Positions 7,214 through 8,641 of a DNA stretch of 8,641 nt are shown here, in pieces (within the stretch, counting starts at the first letter, position 1; the number at the start of each line of letters is the position of its first letter). The notes under the pieces are model-generated. The model saw only the letters and a list, made by a program, of their open reading frames with translations, was not told the origin of the DNA and searched no databases. A program made the translations under genes and the position numbers. Source of the DNA: Streptosporangiaceae bacterium (GTDB lineage Bacteria > Actinomycetota > Actinomycetes > Streptosporangiales > Streptosporangiaceae); the NCBI GenBank assembly GCA_030041195.1, contig JASHOI010000269.1:1-8641 (forward strand), written 5' to 3'.

Positions 7214-7247
7214 GGTGAGCAGTGGGGTGATTCCCCGCAGACTCACC
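7214..7247. repeat. Interrupted stem-loop, GGTGAG...CTCACC with inner GGGG/CCCC
   Basis: Outer arms GGTGAG (7214-7219) and CTCACC (7242-7247) pair. Inside, C7220-G7240, G7222-C7238, T7223-G7237 and GGGG (7224-7227) with CCCC (7233-7236) continue the stem around a TGATT loop, leaving one A-A mismatch and one bulged A. No T-run follows on either strand, so it is not a canonical intrinsic terminator. It could be a leader RNA structure of the operon if transcription begins upstream of it, or the 3' end of the glmM transcript. Confidence 0.5.
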
Positions 7248-7252
7248 GCCCG

Positions 7253-7270
7253 GCGCCGCCGCCGCGGCGC
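7253..7270. repeat. Perfect GC hairpin GCGCCGC-N4-GCGGCGC
   Basis: A 7-bp perfect stem with a 4-nt loop, entirely G and C, placed 5 nt from the neighbouring interrupted stem-loop. The pair could form a tandem structured element. No T-tract follows. Sequence this GC-rich yields short hairpins by chance, so function is uncertain. Confidence 0.4.
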
Positions 7271-7458
7271 GTAATGCCCCCATGTTCCGCGCCCTCCCCT
7301 GCCGCTCCTTTTCTGGCCCGGCCGGGGCAAGACACTACGGACGTGATGTGGGAGGCATTCGTGATATTGCTGGGAAAATCATGGGGACGCGCGGATCCGC
7401 CACCCCTCGTTCGGCCAGCCATGCGGCGGCCAGATCTGCGGGGGCTTTGCGTAACGGG

Positions 7459-7476
7459 CGGTAATCCGGAATACCG
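7459..7476. repeat. 18-bp near-palindrome CGGTAATCCGGAATACCG
   Basis: Eight of nine base pairs are symmetric; the only mismatch is one pair flanking the TCCGGA core. The near-continuous dyad without a loop looks more like a protein-binding operator than an RNA hairpin. It lies about 20 bp downstream of the glmM stop codon. Confidence 0.4.
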
Positions 7477-7484
7477 GGGTCACT

Positions 7485-7496
7485 CCGCGATCGCGG
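7485..7496. repeat. 12-bp perfect palindrome CCGCGATCGCGG abutting the glmM stop
   Basis: A perfect palindrome containing GCGATCGC starts at the base immediately after the glmM TGA. It could be part of a weak transcription end or a binding or methylation site. Such GC palindromes also arise by chance at this base composition. Confidence 0.4.
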
Positions 7497-8641
7497 TCAG
7501 GCGAGGCTCCGCACGGTGTCCGCGAGCGAGCCGGCAACCTGCTGCGCGTGGCCGGAGTCCACCGCCTCGACCATGACCCGGACGACCGGCTCGGTGCCGC
7601 TCGGCCGGACCAGCACGCGGCCCGAGTCGCCGAGTTCGGCCTCGGCGGCGCGCACCGCCCGCGACAGCTCCGGGGACGAGGCGACCAGGGACTTGTCCAC
7701 TCCCGGGATGCTGATCAGCACCTGCGGGTACTTGGTCATCACCTTCGCGAGCTCGCCCAGCGGCTGGCCCCGGCCTGCCGCCGTTGCCAGCAGGTGCAGG
7801 CTGGTCAGCAGCCCGTCCCCGGTCGTGGCGTGGTCGAGCAGGATGATGTGGCCGGACTGCTCGCCGCCGAGCACGAACCGCCCCTCCCGCATCGCGGCCA
7901 CCAGGTACCTGTCGCCGACCGGGGTCTCCACCACGGAGATGCCCGCGTCGCGCAAGGCGAGCCGCAGCCCCAGGTTGGACATGACCGTCACCACGACGGT
8001 GCCGCCCGCCAGCAGCCCCGCGTCGCTGAGCGCGAACGCGAGCACGGCGATGATCTGGTCGCCGTCGATGACCTGGCCATCCGCGTCCACCGCCAGGCAC
8101 CGGTCGGCGTCGCCGTCGTGCGCGATGCCGGCGTCGGCGCCGTGCTCAACGACGGCGGCCTTCAGCGCGCCCAGGCTGGTGGAGCCGCAGCCTTCGTTGA
8201 TGTTGTCGCCGTCGGGTTGCGCCCCGATGGCGATCACCTCGGCGCCGGCCCGGCGAAGCATCCGCGGGGCGATCTCGTACGCGGCCCCGTGCGCGCAGTC
8301 GACCACGACCCGCAGGCCTGCCAGCGGCCTGCGGCCGGCCTCGGCGGGCAGCGAGGACAGCAGGTGGTCCAGGTAGCGCTCCCGCTCGCCCGAGGCGTCG
8401 GTGACCCGGCCGAAGCCGAGTTCGGGCACCCCGCCGGGTGTGCCGTTGCCGCCGTGCGGCGCGGCGAGCCTGCGCTCGATCTCGTCCTCGTCCGCGTCCG
8501 GCAGCTTGCGCCCGCCGCGCGCGAAGAACTTGATCCCGTTGTCCGGCGCCGGGTTGTGGCTGGCGGACAGCATCACCCCGAAGTCGGCGTCCAGCGCCTC
8601 GGTCAGGTAGGCGACCGCCGGAGTCGGGATGACCCCGAGCC
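7497..8641 (-). CDS. glmM: Phosphoglucosamine mutase GlmM, N-terminus outside the window
   Basis: The frame is open to the window end, giving 380 visible residues beginning [20 protein letters not shown]; roughly the first 75-80 residues are missing by comparison with the usual ~450. GlmM converts glucosamine-6-phosphate to glucosamine-1-phosphate in the cytoplasm, the step before UDP-GlcNAc for peptidoglycan and other amino-sugar polymers. Visible motifs: the phosphoserine loop SASHNP (visible residues 25-30, active Ser27), the Mg-binding loop DGDADR (175-180), the sugar-binding GEQSGH (259-264) and the phosphate-binding RPSGTEP (345-351). The Ser loop context and GEQSGH favour GlmM over phosphomannomutase. 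All catalytic loops present are intact and the C-terminal domain is complete, ending VRSLA. It is separated from the glycan operon by 515 bp and is probably its own unit. Confidence 0.96.
   Translation of the reverse strand, partial: LGVIPTPAVAYLTEALDADFGVMLSASHNPAPDNGIKFFARGGRKLPDADEDEIERRLAAPHGGNGTPGGVPELGFGRVTDASGERERYLDHLLSSLPAEAGRRPLAGLRVVVDCAHGAAYEIAPRMLRRAGAEVIAIGAQPDGDNINEGCGSTSLGALKAAVVEHGADAGIAHDGDADRCLAVDADGQVIDGDQIIAVLAFALSDAGLLAGGTVVVTVMSNLGLRLALRDAGISVVETPVGDRYLVAAMREGRFVLGGEQSGHIILLDHATTGDGLLTSLHLLATAAGRGQPLGELAKVMTKYPQVLISIPGVDKSLVASSPELSRAVRAAEAELGDSGRVLVRPSGTEPVVRVMVEAVDSGHAQQVAGSLADTVRSLA

Larger units (their letters stand above)
6982..7496. other. 515-bp intergenic region between glmM and the glycan operon
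   Basis: No convincing gene is present. Open frames on both strands here (plus 7076-7576; minus 7088-7330 and 6981-7283) show no recognisable motif, have mixed third-position GC unlike the neighbours, and lack good ribosome sites. The region is somewhat richer in A and T than the genes, with patches at 7064-7075 and 7360-7381. It should contain the operon promoter on the minus strand, but I could not find a convincing -35/-10 pair. TANNNT-type boxes such as TAGATT (minus strand, 7120-7125) lack a matching -35. Dyad symmetries in this region are listed separately. Confidence 0.7.

Noticed and set aside
7211..7247. Resemblance of GTGGGGTGATTCC to part of the ydaO (c-di-AMP) riboswitch
   Set aside because: Only a short GGGGTGA-type string matches; the other conserved blocks are missing and the strand faces away from the operon.
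7076..7576. Plus-strand open frame of 166 codons across the intergenic region
   Set aside because: It starts at GTG without a ribosome site, has mixed third-position composition, no motif, and runs into the glmM coding region on the opposite strand.

Overview
The window is GC-rich DNA of actinobacterial character. Every gene I can support lies on the minus strand, so the order of transcription runs from high to low coordinates. High GC, GC-ending codons and a glmM of the actinobacterial type suggest an actinobacterium. The sequence does not allow a genus call.

Right end (7497-8641): the C-terminal ~380 codons of phosphoglucosamine mutase, glmM, whose N-terminus lies outside the window. It is followed by a 515-bp gap (6982-7496) with no convincing gene. 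The gap holds several dyad symmetries: a 12-bp perfect palindrome touching the glmM stop codon, an 18-bp near-palindrome, two adjacent hairpins, and a short inverted repeat near the next start codon.

Left and centre (1-6981): six tightly packed co-directional genes, most likely one operon for a cell-surface or secreted polysaccharide or glycolipid. In order of transcription they are an ATP-grasp ligase-like protein (5605-6981), an FAD/NAD(P)H monooxygenase-like protein (4370-5608), a polyprenyl-phosphate sugar-1-phosphate transferase that would start the glycan (2907-4370), a CE4 polysaccharide deacetylase without a signal peptide (2098-2910), a GT4 glycosyltransferase (888-2084) and a PelF-like GT4 glycosyltransferase cut by the window start (1-822). 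The first three junctions overlap (ATGA, TAATG, ATGA), the fourth has a 13-bp spacer and the fifth a 65-bp spacer.

Inferred joint role: the sugar transferase loads the first sugar phosphate onto undecaprenyl phosphate, the two GT4 enzymes extend the chain, the deacetylase exposes amines on N-acetylated sugars, and the ATP-grasp and monooxygenase pair makes or attaches an unusual decoration. The last step is the least certain and the most interesting. glmM next door would feed UDP-GlcNAc synthesis, which fits an amino-sugar glycan, but it is a housekeeping gene and the link may only be positional. No transporter, polymerase, tRNA, rRNA, CRISPR array or insertion sequence is visible.
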